This document shows positions 31,885 through 41,009 of a stretch of 64,000 nucleotides of DNA, one piece after another. Numbering within the stretch: the first letter of the stretch is position 1; every line of letters begins with the position of its first letter. A program made the position numbers and the translations under genes. The notes under the pieces were generated by a model that was given only the letters and a program-made list of their open reading frames with translations, was not told where the DNA came from and ran no database searches. Source of the DNA: Candidatus Uhrbacteria bacterium (lineage in GTDB: Bacteria > Patescibacteriota > Patescibacteriia > 2-12-FULL-60-25); the NCBI GenBank assembly GCA_018499965.2, contig JAHBAS020000002.1, forward strand, positions 1 to 64,000. Reading direction: 5' to 3'.

Positions 31885-33813
31885 CTATTTCGTCGTTTCC
31901 GCAATGGAAACAGGACCGCCATCGAGAATAAGCTTTGCGCCTCGAATGATTACCTGATCGTCTTCACGAAGATCCGTTGCCGTCACGATCGTGCTCTCAC
32001 CGAACATCGAACCGATCTGGGCCGGCAATCGCACGGCGGAGCCGTCACGGACCACGAACATGGCACTCGCATCTGAACGGACATCCATCGCATCGATCGG
32101 AAGGATGATGGACGGCGACGGCGCTTCACGCGTAACCGGCATCTGAACGCTCACCACCGTACCGAGTAGCAAACTTCCGGATGGGCGGATCTCAACCGCA
32201 AAACGCTTCGTCATAGCATCCGCAACCGGTGAAACCGTAAGAACCGTTCCGGAGGCCGCCGCACCTTCTGCCGGCGCAATCGTCACGTCCATCCCTGGAC
32301 GGATACCTGCGATATTCGCTTGGTCGACGTACGCGATCACTTTTATTGCATCAACCGTGCTCACGGTGAGGACCGGTGTCCCTGGGGTGATTGATGCGCC
32401 GTTTTCTACGAAAACCTTCGTGACCACGCCATTCATGGAGGCGACGACTTTTCGGCTATCAATCAAGCTCTCAAGTGCAACAACGGCATTATCGTATTGA
32501 AGCTTTGCAAGTTCCATCTGGCCGCGAGAAGCTGCAAGCTGACCATCGACGCGTGCACGCGTGGTGGATTCCTGATTACGAGCCGCTTCCACACCATAGC
32601 CGAGCTGATCTTGCTGCGTTTTCGTTCCTGCCTCCAATGTCTTGATATTCTGTTCCGCTGACGCGAGCTGCTGCGTGGCAAGATCCCTCGCCTTCTCAAG
32701 CGCATCAAGCGAAGAGCGATTGGAAAGCACGAGGCTTTCAAGACCTTGCTGCGTAGCCTGAATCTGCGTAAGCAACGCATTCGCCTGCGTCTGCGCAGAT
32801 GCGAGCTGCTGCTGGAATCCGCTGATGGATGCGCCCGCTGCCGAAGATTGCGGAAGCGCCACGGATGGAGGCGTATGATCAAAAACGTTCTTCGTGGCAT
32901 CAACCATCATCTTCGTGGCATCTACAACTTTTCGTGCGGCTTCAAGACGCTTCTGCGGATCCGTTTCCGTCATCTTCGCATACGCATCCGTCGAAGCCTT
33001 TACCGTCTCCCACGCGGAACGTGCGCGCGTATACGACGAACCGTCCGTTGCGCCGAGATACTTTGCGTATGACAAATTTCCGCCATCCGGACTTCCGAAT
33101 GCGGCAAGCGAATCCATCTGCGTGACGAAGGTGCGGCACGTATCAACGGCATTGTTTGCGGTCAACGAGGCATTTGCCTTGGCATCCGTTTCGGACTGCG
33201 TCACTTGCGTTTTTCGATTCTCCAGAGCAAGACGAGCCTGTTCCGCTGCGGTCGCAGCCGTATCCCGACCAAGTTTTGCCGCCGTAAGCTGCTCGCCGAG
33301 CGAGGCACCGGTATTCGTTTGTCCGGATTCCGCCTGACGTCGAGCGATTTCCGCCTGCGACAAATCCTTGGCCGAAGTTTGCACCACGGTCTGATAGCTC
33401 GTCTGGGCGATCTGATATCCCTGCAATGCCTGCGAGACCGCGAGTTGAGCTTGGCGCACCTGATCCGCTTTTAACGTATTCGATGGGATCGCTGCGTTAT
33501 CCGCATCATTCACCACAGCAAGCTCCTGCGCGATCGTCACACGGTCGCCGACTTTTACCGAAAGCCCACGAAGCGTTCCGGCGGCTTTCGCGGCATAGGT
33601 CGTTTCCTGATTTGCCGCGACGATGCCGGAATAGGTCAACGTCCGCGTCATGCTCCGAAGATCGGAAACGGATGCCACCTGTACGGATGGCGGCGTTGGC
33701 ACGGATGTCTGCTCGGTTTCCGTTGGCTTAGCTCCGCATCCGGCAAGCACGATAGAACTCATAGCCACGATGGCTACGGCGAGAAATACACGAGAGGAAT
33801 TGAAGTTTTTCAT
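31885..33813 (-). CDS. RND periplasmic adaptor / HlyD-family lipoprotein with long coiled coil
   Basis: A 642-residue membrane-fusion protein. The lipoprotein signal ends at the lipobox LAGC (about 22-25). A barrel-sandwich half-motif (YAAKAAGTLRGLSVKVGDRV) precedes a coiled-coil hairpin of over 250 residues, rich in Ala/Gln/Thr and far longer than in AcrA. The second half-motif follows (VVASMNGVVTKVFVENGASITPG), then beta-barrel and membrane-proximal domains. Typical AcrA-like adaptors are about 350-450 residues, so the hairpin is expanded, perhaps to span a thick wall. Overlaps the marR stop by 4 bp. Confidence 0.92.
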   Translation of the reverse strand: MKNFNSSRVFLAVAIVAMSSIVLAGCGAKPTETEQTSVPTPPSVQVASVSDLRSMTRTLTYSGIVAANQETTYAAKAAGTLRGLSVKVGDRVTIAQELAVVNDADNAAIPSNTLKADQVRQAQLAVSQALQGYQIAQTSYQTVVQTSAKDLSQAEIARRQAESGQTNTGASLGEQLTAAKLGRDTAATAAEQARLALENRKTQVTQSETDAKANASLTANNAVDTCRTFVTQMDSLAAFGSPDGGNLSYAKYLGATDGSSYTRARSAWETVKASTDAYAKMTETDPQKRLEAARKVVDATKMMVDATKNVFDHTPPSVALPQSSAAGASISGFQQQLASAQTQANALLTQIQATQQGLESLVLSNRSSLDALEKARDLATQQLASAEQNIKTLEAGTKTQQDQLGYGVEAARNQESTTRARVDGQLAASRGQMELAKLQYDNAVVALESLIDSRKVVASMNGVVTKVFVENGASITPGTPVLTVSTVDAIKVIAYVDQANIAGIRPGMDVTIAPAEGAAASGTVLTVSPVADAMTKRFAVEIRPSGSLLLGTVVSVQMPVTREAPSPSIILPIDAMDVRSDASAMFVVRDGSAVRLPAQIGSMFGESTIVTATDLREDDQVIIRGAKLILDGGPVSIAETTK

Positions 33814-34268
33814 ACGGTCTGTTCGTTCAGGGAAGAATCAAGGAGATGATGAATGGTTGAGAGAACACGTTCGCAGGTCGCGACATCGTCTGGGTGCAAA
33901 GAACGTTCAAGTTCGAGAGAGCGGAAGGAGATGGCATGCATGAGCTCATCCGTTTTTTCTTGACCAAGAGCCGTTAAGGCGATCCTTCGACATCGTTGGT
34001 CGCCACCGGGTTCCGTTACACGCTCGATCAGTCCTTTTTCTTCCAGTAAGGTTAGACGCTGGGAAACATTCGATTTCGTTACGCGTAACGCCTCTTGAAT
34101 TCGCATTGGCGTACACATACCGTGATGAATGAGGAGCAAGATACGCGCCGAAGAAAAACTCAATCCCATCGGCTCAAAAATCAACTGATTGCCGTATTGT
34201 TCAAGACGCCCCGCAATGCACATCATATGGCTCGCGAGGCTATGCTGAAGATCAAAAGGCTTCGTCAT
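33810..34268 (-). CDS. MarR-family transcriptional regulator
   Basis: A 152-residue winged-helix dimer. The HTH (PMRIQEALRVTKSNVSQRLTLLEEKGLIERV) and the wing (EPGGDQRCRRIALTALGQE) are canonical; the flanking helices form the dimer interface. Two Cys near the N-terminal half (MMCIAG, HGMCTPM) could be redox-sensitive, but this is speculation. First gene of the pump operon and probable repressor of it: its promoter (34279-34307) contains an imperfect inverted repeat AGTTTA-TGGG-TTAACT over the -10. The ATG at 34268 is only a few nucleotides from the predicted transcription start. Confidence 0.9.
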   Translation of the reverse strand: MTKPFDLQHSLASHMMCIAGRLEQYGNQLIFEPMGLSFSSARILLLIHHGMCTPMRIQEALRVTKSNVSQRLTLLEEKGLIERVTEPGGDQRCRRIALTALGQEKTDELMHAISFRSLELERSLHPDDVATCERVLSTIHHLLDSSLNEQTV

Positions 34269-34278
34269 AGAAGCCTTT

Positions 34279-34307
34279 TAGTTAACCCATAAACTACTGT
34301 TTGTCAA
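34279..34307 (-). promoter_or_regulatory. marR-RND operon promoter and operator
   Basis: On the minus strand: TTGACA (34307-34302), 17-nt spacer, TAACTA (34284-34279). The inverted repeat AGTTTA/TTAACT overlaps the -10, fitting MarR autorepression. Confidence 0.7.
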
Positions 34308-34326
34308 GGCATTCCCCTGAGATACA

Positions 34327-34359
34327 AAAACCCCATCGCGGTACACGCGATGGGGTTTT
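34327..34359. terminator. Bidirectional-looking terminator
   Basis: AAAACCCCATCGCG (34327-34340) / CGCGATGGGGTTTT (34346-34359); serves the FN3 protein gene on the minus strand. Confidence 0.85.
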
Positions 34360-34374
34360 ATGCTTATTTTGGCT

Positions 34375-35859
34375 CTATTCAGCCACAAAACTAATCTGAT
34401 TGGAGTACGCGCCACACTTGCCACCAAGGTATTCACAGACGCGGACATAGTAGGTTTGACCAGATTCTACGCTCGAAACCTCACCAGATCGCGTAGAAGG
34501 TTCGTCATAGTAGTTATAGGAATCACCATCGCGACTTGGATAAGCCGGATTCACATTCTTAGACCAAACGAGCTTATATCCCATGGAGGAGTTCGCCGTA
34601 TCAGTCCAGGAGAACGATGTGCTCGTCCCTTTCTTGAGCACAATCGTATGTGCCGAAGAAGAGACCGTTTCATTATTCGTCGTTTCCGTCGTTGGAGCGA
34701 CAAAGCTCACCTGGTTGGAGTACGCGCCACACTTGCCACCAAGGTATTCGCACACGCGGACGTAATAGGTTGCGCCAGACGTAAGGCTCTCTTCGATCTT
34801 TCCCGATTTCGTCGATGATTCGGAGTAGTAGATGTAGGTATCGCCATCACGTGTCGGATAGGTTGGATTCGCGTTCTTGGAATAGACGAGCTTGTATCCC
34901 ATGGAAGAAACGGCCGTGTCGGTCCAGGAGAAAGATGTTGTGCCGGTCTTTTTGAGAACGATCGTGTGCACGCCGTTCGTCGTTTCTTCAGAGTTTGAAT
35001 CATCTTCCGTTTCCGTAACCGTCGTTGGGGCGACGAAGCTCACCTGGTTGGAGTACGCACCACACTTGCCGCCAAGGTATTCGCAGACGCGGACGTAATA
35101 CGTTGCACCGGATGCAAGACTCTCCGTGATTTTTCCGGCCTTTGCGGAAGATTCGGAGTAGTAGATATATGAATCCCCTTCACGATTCGGATATTCCGGA
35201 TTCGCATTCTTCGACCAGACCAGCTTGTATCCCATGGATGAGACCGCTGTATCCGTCCAAGAAAAATACGTGCCTTCAACGCGCTTCAAGACAATCGTGT
35301 GCGAAGCTGAAGATGACGATGTATCCGTCGTTGATTCGGACGATAAGAGCTTGGCGACATTCGTATATGTCGTGCGCTCGGTTTCTGGATGATAGGAATC
35401 ATCCGAAGCAATCGATGATCCGACTTCGTAATCGCCAAAAAGGCTGTCCGAAAGATCATGGACCTGCTTAGCCCAGTCCGCGCCATACAATCGCTTCGCC
35501 AATTCCTCGCTCGTGATCCACCGAAGGACGCCGTGTCCGCTCACGGCGTATACGCGAGGATCGGATGTCACTTTGACTAACTTCGTCCCCGGGCGATACG
35601 TCACATTGCCACCGATCTGGATGGCTGCGAGTTCCGCATCCGTAATTTCCTTTACGCTTGAAAAATCAGAATACCACGAGAAAAAAACCTTATCGTTCGG
35701 AAAAACGTATCGTTTTCCATCATCACCGTAAAAATAGACAGCGGATAGAGAGCCTTTGATTAACGTGCCTTGGAGATCGGTTGTCACCGTGACGGCACTT
35801 GCCATCATTGGTGCGAGCACGATCGCAACGAAGGCGAGGATTGTTGCAAGACGCTTCAT
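34375..35859 (-). CDS. Secreted protein with three FN3-like repeats
   Basis: A 494-residue exported protein. The signal peptide is MKRLATILAFVAIVLAPMMASA. The N-terminal domain (about 25-190) contains GDDGKRYVFPNDKVFFSWYSDF and VYAVSGHGVLRWITSEELAKRLYG, modules shared with other surface proteins of this group. Three near-identical repeats of about 95 residues follow, each HTIVLK...FSWTDTA.SSMGYKLVWSKNANP.YP.R and YYVRVCEYLGGKCGAYSNQ(V/I)SFVA, i.e. FN3-like sandwiches with a Cys pair (C-x7-C). The repeats are also very similar in DNA, so their number can change by recombination. Likely a surface stalk. ATG 35859. Confidence 0.85.
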   Translation of the reverse strand: MKRLATILAFVAIVLAPMMASAVTVTTDLQGTLIKGSLSAVYFYGDDGKRYVFPNDKVFFSWYSDFSSVKEITDAELAAIQIGGNVTYRPGTKLVKVTSDPRVYAVSGHGVLRWITSEELAKRLYGADWAKQVHDLSDSLFGDYEVGSSIASDDSYHPETERTTYTNVAKLLSSESTTDTSSSSASHTIVLKRVEGTYFSWTDTAVSSMGYKLVWSKNANPEYPNREGDSYIYYSESSAKAGKITESLASGATYYVRVCEYLGGKCGAYSNQVSFVAPTTVTETEDDSNSEETTNGVHTIVLKKTGTTSFSWTDTAVSSMGYKLVYSKNANPTYPTRDGDTYIYYSESSTKSGKIEESLTSGATYYVRVCEYLGGKCGAYSNQVSFVAPTTETTNNETVSSSAHTIVLKKGTSTSFSWTDTANSSMGYKLVWSKNVNPAYPSRDGDSYNYYDEPSTRSGEVSSVESGQTYYVRVCEYLGGKCGAYSNQISFVAE

Positions 35860-35965
35860 AAGATAAATCATTGAAGAATAACTTCTTTATGATAGAGCTT
35901 TTTCAAAGCATATCCAAGAGTTTTGTCGAGAGATCCATGAAAAAATATTGCTCTATAAAGCAAAA

Positions 35966-35989
35966 ATATCCCGACATTCATCGGGATAT
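35966..35989 (-). terminator. trxB terminator
   Basis: ATATCCCGA (35966-35974) / TCGGGATAT (35981-35989), followed on the minus strand by TTTTGC. Confidence 0.8.
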
Positions 35990-36013
35990 CTCTGATTCGA
36001 TTTTATCTTTTAC

Positions 36014-36937
36014 CTATATTCCTCCTAAATATTTTTCCGCATCAAGCGCGGCCATGCATCCACTTCCTGCGGCCGTGATCGCCTGACGATAGTGTGCATC
36101 TTGGAGGTCACCGCACGCGAAGAGACCCGGGATCATGGTCTTCGATGTTCCAGGAATCGTCTGCACATATCCTTTTTCATCCAGCTCAAGCATCCCTTTA
36201 ACGAGATCCGAATTCGGCGTATGACCAATAGCCGCGAAGACGCCGTCAATTTTCATCTCGCGCGTAGTACCGTCGACCGTTGATTTGAGCATCACACCCG
36301 TAACCCGTCCGACGTCTACGCCGAGAATATCCGCGACTTCCGTATTCCAGATGACTTCGATTTTCGGATTCTGCAAAACGCGGTCCTGCATAGCTTTTGA
36401 TGCACGGAACGCATCGCGACGATGGACGATAGACACTTTAGATGCGAAGCGCGTGAGAAAATCCGCTTCTTCCATGGCGGAATCTCCACCACCGACTACG
36501 ATGATTTCCTTTCCTTTAAAAAAGAACCCGTCGCATGTGGCGCAAGCGGAAACACCCTTTCCGTACAATGCCTGCTCAGACGCCAAACCAATACGCTTCG
36601 CCGTCGCACCCGTTGCAAGAATGACAGCGCGCGCCTGATGAACTTCTCCCTTTACGGTCACAGAAAAAGTCCCGTCATCGTTCCGTGCCAACGCATCAAC
36701 GCGTTGCGAAACGATTTCCGTTCCGAAACGTGTGGCCTGCTTTTTCATCACGGTCATGAGATCCGGCCCTTGGATGCCGTGCTCAAAACCCGGAAAATTT
36801 TCGACTTCCGTCGTCGTGGTCAACTGTCCACCAGGCTGATCGCCTTCGAAAACAAGAGGATGCAAATCCGCACGCGCCGCATAAATTGCCGCCGTCCAGC
36901 CTGCCGGTCCTGAGCCGATGATGATGAGGTCTTTCAT
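36014..36937 (-). CDS. trxB: Thioredoxin-disulfide reductase
   Basis: A 307-residue FAD/NADPH enzyme that reduces thioredoxin. FAD motif IIGSGPAGWTAAIYAARADL at the N-terminus, redox centre CATCDG (about 133-138), NADPH motif VVGGGDSAMEEADFLTRF, and the C-terminal FAD motif GLFACGDLQDAHYRQAITAAGSG are all in place. Length equals the family norm. It lies downstream of trxA on the same strand, separated by an octamer array; they probably form one redox unit. ATG at 36937. Confidence 0.97.
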   Translation of the reverse strand: MKDLIIIGSGPAGWTAAIYAARADLHPLVFEGDQPGGQLTTTTEVENFPGFEHGIQGPDLMTVMKKQATRFGTEIVSQRVDALARNDDGTFSVTVKGEVHQARAVILATGATAKRIGLASEQALYGKGVSACATCDGFFFKGKEIIVVGGGDSAMEEADFLTRFASKVSIVHRRDAFRASKAMQDRVLQNPKIEVIWNTEVADILGVDVGRVTGVMLKSTVDGTTREMKIDGVFAAIGHTPNSDLVKGMLELDEKGYVQTIPGTSKTMIPGLFACGDLQDAHYRQAITAAGSGCMAALDAEKYLGGI

Positions 36938-36944
36938 AGGAAAT

Positions 36945-37010
36945 CGGTAAATCGATGAGTTCGGTAGGTCGGCAAGTTCTACATCGACCGACTACCGACT
37001 TGCCACTTTA
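36945..37010. repeat. Inverted octamer array (ggtaggtcgg / ccgactacc)
   Basis: Units such as CGGTAAAT, CGATGAGT, CGGTAGGT, CGGCAAGT face inverted units CCGACTACCGACTTGCC. Same family as 13190-13260; it fills the trxA-trxB spacer completely. Confidence 0.7.
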
Positions 37011-37011
37011 T

Positions 37012-37329
37012 TTATACATGCTTCTCAACACGAACTTTCATTTCTTCCTTATCCATGACGCCAACGAGCTGTTCTACGACATTTCCACCTTTAAAAACCA
37101 AAAATGTCGGAATGCTCATGATGCCGTACTTCTGTGCGAATTGGTTGTTCTCATCCACGTTCATCTTTCCAACCGTCACTTTGCCATCCAAGTCTTTTGC
37201 AAGCTCATCAATGACCGGCGCCATCAAACGACATGGACCGCACCATGGCGCCCAAAAATCAACGAGCACCGGGCGGTCAGCCTTGAGAACCTCTGCCTCG
37301 AAATTGTCATCAGTGAAGATTTTTTCCAT
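37012..37329 (-). CDS. trxA: Thioredoxin
   Basis: A 105-residue thioredoxin with active site WAPWCGPCR (about 27-35), cis-Pro loop SIPTFLVFKGG and the KMNVDENNQFAQKYGI segment. ATG 37329 gives the normal thioredoxin N-terminus (MEKIFTDDNF); longer in-frame starts are not supported. A consensus promoter lies about 80 nt upstream. It reduces cytoplasmic disulfides and is recycled by TrxB, encoded next to it. Confidence 0.97.
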   Translation of the reverse strand: MEKIFTDDNFEAEVLKADRPVLVDFWAPWCGPCRLMAPVIDELAKDLDGKVTVGKMNVDENNQFAQKYGIMSIPTFLVFKGGNVVEQLVGVMDKEEMKVRVEKHV

Positions 37330-37405
37330 ATGAATAGGGAATAGAAAGGATGATGTTAGGAACGCGTCGCTTCTGCCCACCGCTCTCGCGAAACGTGTAG
37401 CAGTG

Positions 37406-37434
37406 AATATAGGAAGCGCGCTTTAAGATGTCAA
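37406..37434 (-). promoter_or_regulatory. trxA promoter
   Basis: On the minus strand: TTGACA (37434-37429), 17-nt spacer, TATATT (37411-37406). Confidence 0.8.
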
Positions 37435-37453
37435 GAAAAGTTGATAACACCTT

Positions 37454-37485
37454 AAAAAAGCCCCGATGGACATCGGGGCTTTTTT
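37454..37485. terminator. infB terminator
   Basis: AAAAAAGCCCCGATG (37454-37468) / CATCGGGGCTTTTTT (37471-37485). The same stem core occurs in the proS terminator at 46015-46046. Confidence 0.88.
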
Positions 37486-37499
37486 TTAATCTAACGATC

Positions 37500-39515
37500 T
37501 TATCGTGGAATCTGGACTTTTCGTTCCGTCACTTCTTCATGATAGACCTCGAGACGATCACCGACTTCAACTTTGATCTTTCCTTTAATGGAAGCTCCAC
37601 ACTCGGTTCCACCGGCCGCTTCTTTGACCTTTTGTTTTCCGATCTGTACGGCTTCGATATCGATGTCGCCGAGCGGCTCTTCCTTGCGCCACACGCGTGC
37701 CTTTTCGCCACCGACGATCTTTCCATCCCGCACGAGACCTCCGATGATCTGACGATGCGTTTCGGTTCGGAAGATGGCGAGCGTTTCAAAACTCCCAAGG
37801 TTCACCAGCTCGATCTTCGGCTTCAACATCTTATTCAATTCCGCGATGATATCGTCCTGCAATTCGTAGATGATTTTGTACTTGCGGATTTCCACGCCTT
37901 TTTCACGCGCTAATTCGGCCACGCCAGGGCCAGGGACCACGCCGAAGGCGTAAATGACTTTTGATGCCGTCGCGGCCTGCGACACGTCCGCTTCCGTAAC
38001 GAATCCAAGTCCTTTTTTGATGATCGATACGCCGACTTCTTCGTCACGAATCTTTTCGAGCATGCCCAAAATGGCTTCGAGCGATCCGAGCACGTCAGCT
38101 TTCAAGATCACGGAGAAAACGTTTTTCGGTTTCGCACCTTCTTCCAATGGCGCCTCCATCTGCTTCTTGGCGACGAACGATTCCGTGACCTGATGCGCGG
38201 TCTTCATCTTCGTCGTTAACGTCTTGAGATCTTCCGGGACTTCGGCAATATCACCGACCGCAGGCGCCACTTTAAATCCGAGGATCTTTACCGGGGTTCC
38301 TGGTTCCGCCTTCTCGATTTGCTTTCCGGTCCAATCGCGCATGGCACGCACGCGTCCATACAATGCCCCGCTGATACCAACGGCGTCGTTCCGACGAAGC
38401 GTCCCGTTCTGCACGAGCACCGTGGCAACCGGACCTTCGCCCTTATCCACGCGCGCTTCGATGACCGTTCCGATCGCTAAACGATTCGGGTTTGCCATGA
38501 TCCGTTCCGGATTCATGTCCGCAACCAACAGGATCATCTCAAGAAGTTCATCAATGCCAATCCCCTTTAAAGCGGAAATCTTTACGAGCGGCACCGTTCC
38601 TCCCCATGCTTCAACCTGCACATGATAATCCGCCAACTGTGCGAGTACGCGATCCACGTCGACATCCGATTTGTCGATCTTGTTCAATGCGACGACGAAT
38701 GGGAGACCAGCGGCCTTGATGATATCGATCGCTTCTTTCGTTTGCGGCTGGACTCCGTCATCCGCGGCAACGACGAGCACGGCGACGTCGGCGATCTTGG
38801 CGCCACGTGAACGCATGACCGTGAACGCTTCATGTCCTGGCGTATCGATGAAGGTCAGCTTGCGTCCGTTCTTTTCAGCCTGATATGCACCGATATGCTG
38901 TGTGATTCCACCGGCTTCGGTCGCGATCACGTTCGTCTTTCGGATCGCATCCAACGTCTTCGTCTTTCCGTGGTCCACGTGACCCATCACCACGATGACC
39001 GGCGGACGCGCCTTGAGGTTATGCGTTTCTTCCGAATCCATGATTTCCTTCAATCGATCCTGTGACGAGTCGTCTCTCGTAATGCTCGCACCTGTTTTTT
39101 CCGGTGCAGGCTCCGCCTTGAATCCGAGCTCCTCTACAATGATGGCGGATGTCTCGTAGTCGAGACGTTCATTCTGCGCAGCAAGAATGCCGTTACGCAT
39201 CAATTCCTGAATCACGCGCGTTACCGGAAGATTGATCAACCCGGCGAGTTCGCGAACCGTAATGATCGCCGGAACCGCAATCGGCTTTAAAGCGATCGGC
39301 TCCCCACGCATATCTGTGCGGCTCGACGTCTTCATCAAAGAAGAACGCATGCGCTCACGACGACGGTTCTCATTCCACTTTCGGGTGATTTTATCCGCGA
39401 GGATATCGTCGATTTTAATGGCACGTCGGCCAATAGCGAAACCGAGCCCTGGAAGTCGATCCAGGAGCTCGTTCGGGGTTACGCGTAGCTGTCGTGCGAG
39501 CTCAGAAACGTTCAT
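37500..39515 (-). CDS. infB: Translation initiation factor IF-2
   Basis: GTPase that places fMet-tRNA on the 30S and joins the 50S. The protein has 671 residues. A short IF2-N helix domain (MNVSELARQLRVTPNELLDRLPGLG) is followed by a basic linker, a second N-domain (TVRELAGLINLPVTRVIQELMRNG), the G domain (G1 GHVDHGKTKTLD, G3 DTPGHE, G4 NKID, G5 SALKG), domain II, domain III and the C-terminal fMet-tRNA-binding domain. It is shorter than E. coli IF-2 (890) through loss of the long N-terminal linker, like Thermus-type factors. Stand-alone gene between a terminator and a REP element. Confidence 0.97.
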   Translation of the reverse strand: MNVSELARQLRVTPNELLDRLPGLGFAIGRRAIKIDDILADKITRKWNENRRRERMRSSLMKTSSRTDMRGEPIALKPIAVPAIITVRELAGLINLPVTRVIQELMRNGILAAQNERLDYETSAIIVEELGFKAEPAPEKTGASITRDDSSQDRLKEIMDSEETHNLKARPPVIVVMGHVDHGKTKTLDAIRKTNVIATEAGGITQHIGAYQAEKNGRKLTFIDTPGHEAFTVMRSRGAKIADVAVLVVAADDGVQPQTKEAIDIIKAAGLPFVVALNKIDKSDVDVDRVLAQLADYHVQVEAWGGTVPLVKISALKGIGIDELLEMILLVADMNPERIMANPNRLAIGTVIEARVDKGEGPVATVLVQNGTLRRNDAVGISGALYGRVRAMRDWTGKQIEKAEPGTPVKILGFKVAPAVGDIAEVPEDLKTLTTKMKTAHQVTESFVAKKQMEAPLEEGAKPKNVFSVILKADVLGSLEAILGMLEKIRDEEVGVSIIKKGLGFVTEADVSQAATASKVIYAFGVVPGPGVAELAREKGVEIRKYKIIYELQDDIIAELNKMLKPKIELVNLGSFETLAIFRTETHRQIIGGLVRDGKIVGGEKARVWRKEEPLGDIDIEAVQIGKQKVKEAAGGTECGASIKGKIKVEVGDRLEVYHEEVTERKVQIPR

Positions 39516-39576
39516 AGAATTGCTGGAAGACTACTGAAAAATGCGCGTTCTGTCAAACGGAGAAGACAGAACCCAT

Positions 39577-39625
39577 CCTAAATCCTTCCCTTGTCAGGGA
39601 AGGACTTGAGCGCGATTCTTAAGTA
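39577..39625. repeat. REP-like hairpin repeat, copy 2
   Basis: CCTAAATCCTTCCCTTG, TCAGGGAAGGACTTGAGCG, then CGATTCTT. The stem CCTTCCC/GGGAAGG keeps its pairing with bases different from the other copies. A second GC-rich hairpin, CTCGGGA-CAGGC-TCCCGGG, lies near 39680-39700. Confidence 0.75.
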
Positions 39626-39753
39626 ACCATCACTAAAATAAAAGAAGTCTCTCTATATAACCTCCGGATCCCTCGGATGCACTCGGGACAGGCTCCCGGG
39701 CCTACTTCTCGCTTTTGCCTCGAGACCCGAACCTTGATACGCTCTTTTCATTC

Positions 39754-40509
39754 ATGTCCACCACGACTCCCTACCCCCTCCTCCCCACCCCTTTCCCCAG
39801 TGGCTTGCTTCTCGTAGACAAACCTGCGGGCATCACGAGCCACGACGTGGTCTCTCGCGTGCAACGGACGATCTGTCCGGAAAAAGTCACGAGAAAAAAT
39901 CGCTCGCAGTATCGCGTGGGCCATGCAGGGACGCTCGATCCATTTGCAACAGGACTCCTCATCGTCGGCATCAACAAAGGCACAAAAGCGCTCACGGGTC
40001 TCGTGGGCTTGGATAAGACGTACGAGGCTGTCGCGAAGCTGGGCGCCACGAGTACGACGGATGATCTTGAGGGAGAAATTACGGATTCGAAGCCTGTCAG
40101 CGCTCCTACCGTAGAAGAGATTGAAAAGGCCTTTGATCGATTCCGTGGCGGTTATTTGCAGACTTCGCCTGCGTTCAGCGCGAAAAAGATCAACGGAAAA
40201 AAGATGTATGAGCTTGCCCGTAAAGGAAAAACAGAAGGCATCGAGCTTCCCAAGAAAGACATTCGGATCACGGAACTGCGCGTGATATCATATCAATGGC
40301 CTGAACTCGCATTCACGGTATCGTGCTCGTCCGGGACGTATATCCGATCGCTCGCGCGAGATATCGGTGAAACTCTCGGTTGCGGAGGATACCTCACGGC
40401 ATTACGACGAACACGCATTGGATCATTCGACGTAAGCGATGCAATACCTCTTGCAGTACTAACGACCAAGATGATTGAAAAACATCTCTTGCCTATTAAA
40501 AACGACTGA
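39754..40509 (+). CDS. truB: tRNA pseudouridine-55 synthase TruB
   Basis: Converts U55 of the tRNA T loop to pseudouridine. Motifs: GLLLVDKPAGITSHDVVSRVQ, the catalytic loop RVGHAGTLDPFATGLLIVGIN with the nucleophile Asp, LDKTYEAVAKLGATSTTDD, and CSSGTYIRSLARDIGETLGCGGYLTALRRTRIGSF. The protein is 251 residues, close to the short bacterial form, with no clear PUA domain. ATG 39754; the 39715 in-frame start lies in GC-rich repeat sequence. No Shine-Dalgarno. No rbfA or rpsO is adjacent, unlike in many genomes. Confidence 0.95.
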   Translation: MSTTTPYPLLPTPFPSGLLLVDKPAGITSHDVVSRVQRTICPEKVTRKNRSQYRVGHAGTLDPFATGLLIVGINKGTKALTGLVGLDKTYEAVAKLGATSTTDDLEGEITDSKPVSAPTVEEIEKAFDRFRGGYLQTSPAFSAKKINGKKMYELARKGKTEGIELPKKDIRITELRVISYQWPELAFTVSCSSGTYIRSLARDIGETLGCGGYLTALRRTRIGSFDVSDAIPLAVLTTKMIEKHLLPIKND

Positions 40510-40558
40510 TGAACATGTCGTTGATCCGGAGTCACGATTCCCGATCACCCATCCCTCT

Positions 40559-40966
40559 ATGACACCCCTCAAACCCCTCCTCTCCGATCTCTCTCGAGCG
40601 GCAATTCCACCGATCGTCGTCGTGGCGCTTCAGGCCACGCGCATGTCCCTGCTCCCCGGCGCACTCTCTTTTGATATCCTCATGCATTTTTTGGGAGGCG
40701 CTGCCATCGCATGGTCCGCGATGATTGTGTACCGACGCTGGGAGGCGCGTGGATGGATTCACGCGGATGCGATCGTACGAGACTACGCGGTTTGGATGAC
40801 CGCAGTCTTCGTTGGCGTGATCTGGGAGTGGTGGGAATTCTGGATGGAACGATGGACGCATCGCATCTATCAACTCTCCATGGGCGACACCATGCAAGAT
40901 CTCTTCATGGACACGATCGGTGCGCTATTCTTGGTACTGGTGTATCGGTTAAGGAAGAAGAAATAA
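40559..40966 (+). CDS. DUF2238-like membrane protein
   Basis: A 135-residue membrane protein with about three or four hydrophobic segments. The pattern LMHFLGGAAIAWSAMIVYRRW, GVIWEWWEFWMER and MGDTMQDLFMDTIGALFLVLVYRL matches the DUF2238/YjdF-type family (H-x-GG, WE-x-WE, DT-x-D-x-x-D-x-x-G). These in-membrane His, Glu and Asp residues suggest metal or proton handling, but no function is established. ATG 40559 follows truB by about 50 bp, so the two may be co-transcribed. No Shine-Dalgarno. Confidence 0.75.
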   Translation: MTPLKPLLSDLSRAAIPPIVVVALQATRMSLLPGALSFDILMHFLGGAAIAWSAMIVYRRWEARGWIHADAIVRDYAVWMTAVFVGVIWEWWEFWMERWTHRIYQLSMGDTMQDLFMDTIGALFLVLVYRLRKKK

Positions 40967-40970
40967 TTCC

Positions 40971-40998
40971 CGTAGGGGCGGGGTCCCCCCCGCCCTTC
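40971..40998. repeat. GTAGGGGCGGG-type palindromic repeat
   Basis: CGTAGGGGCGGGGTCCCCCC then CGCCC forms a GC-rich hairpin just after the transposase gene end. A closely related perfect palindrome lies inside that gene at 41205-41235. Confidence 0.75.
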
Positions 40999-41009
40999 CC
41001 TTGCACGCA

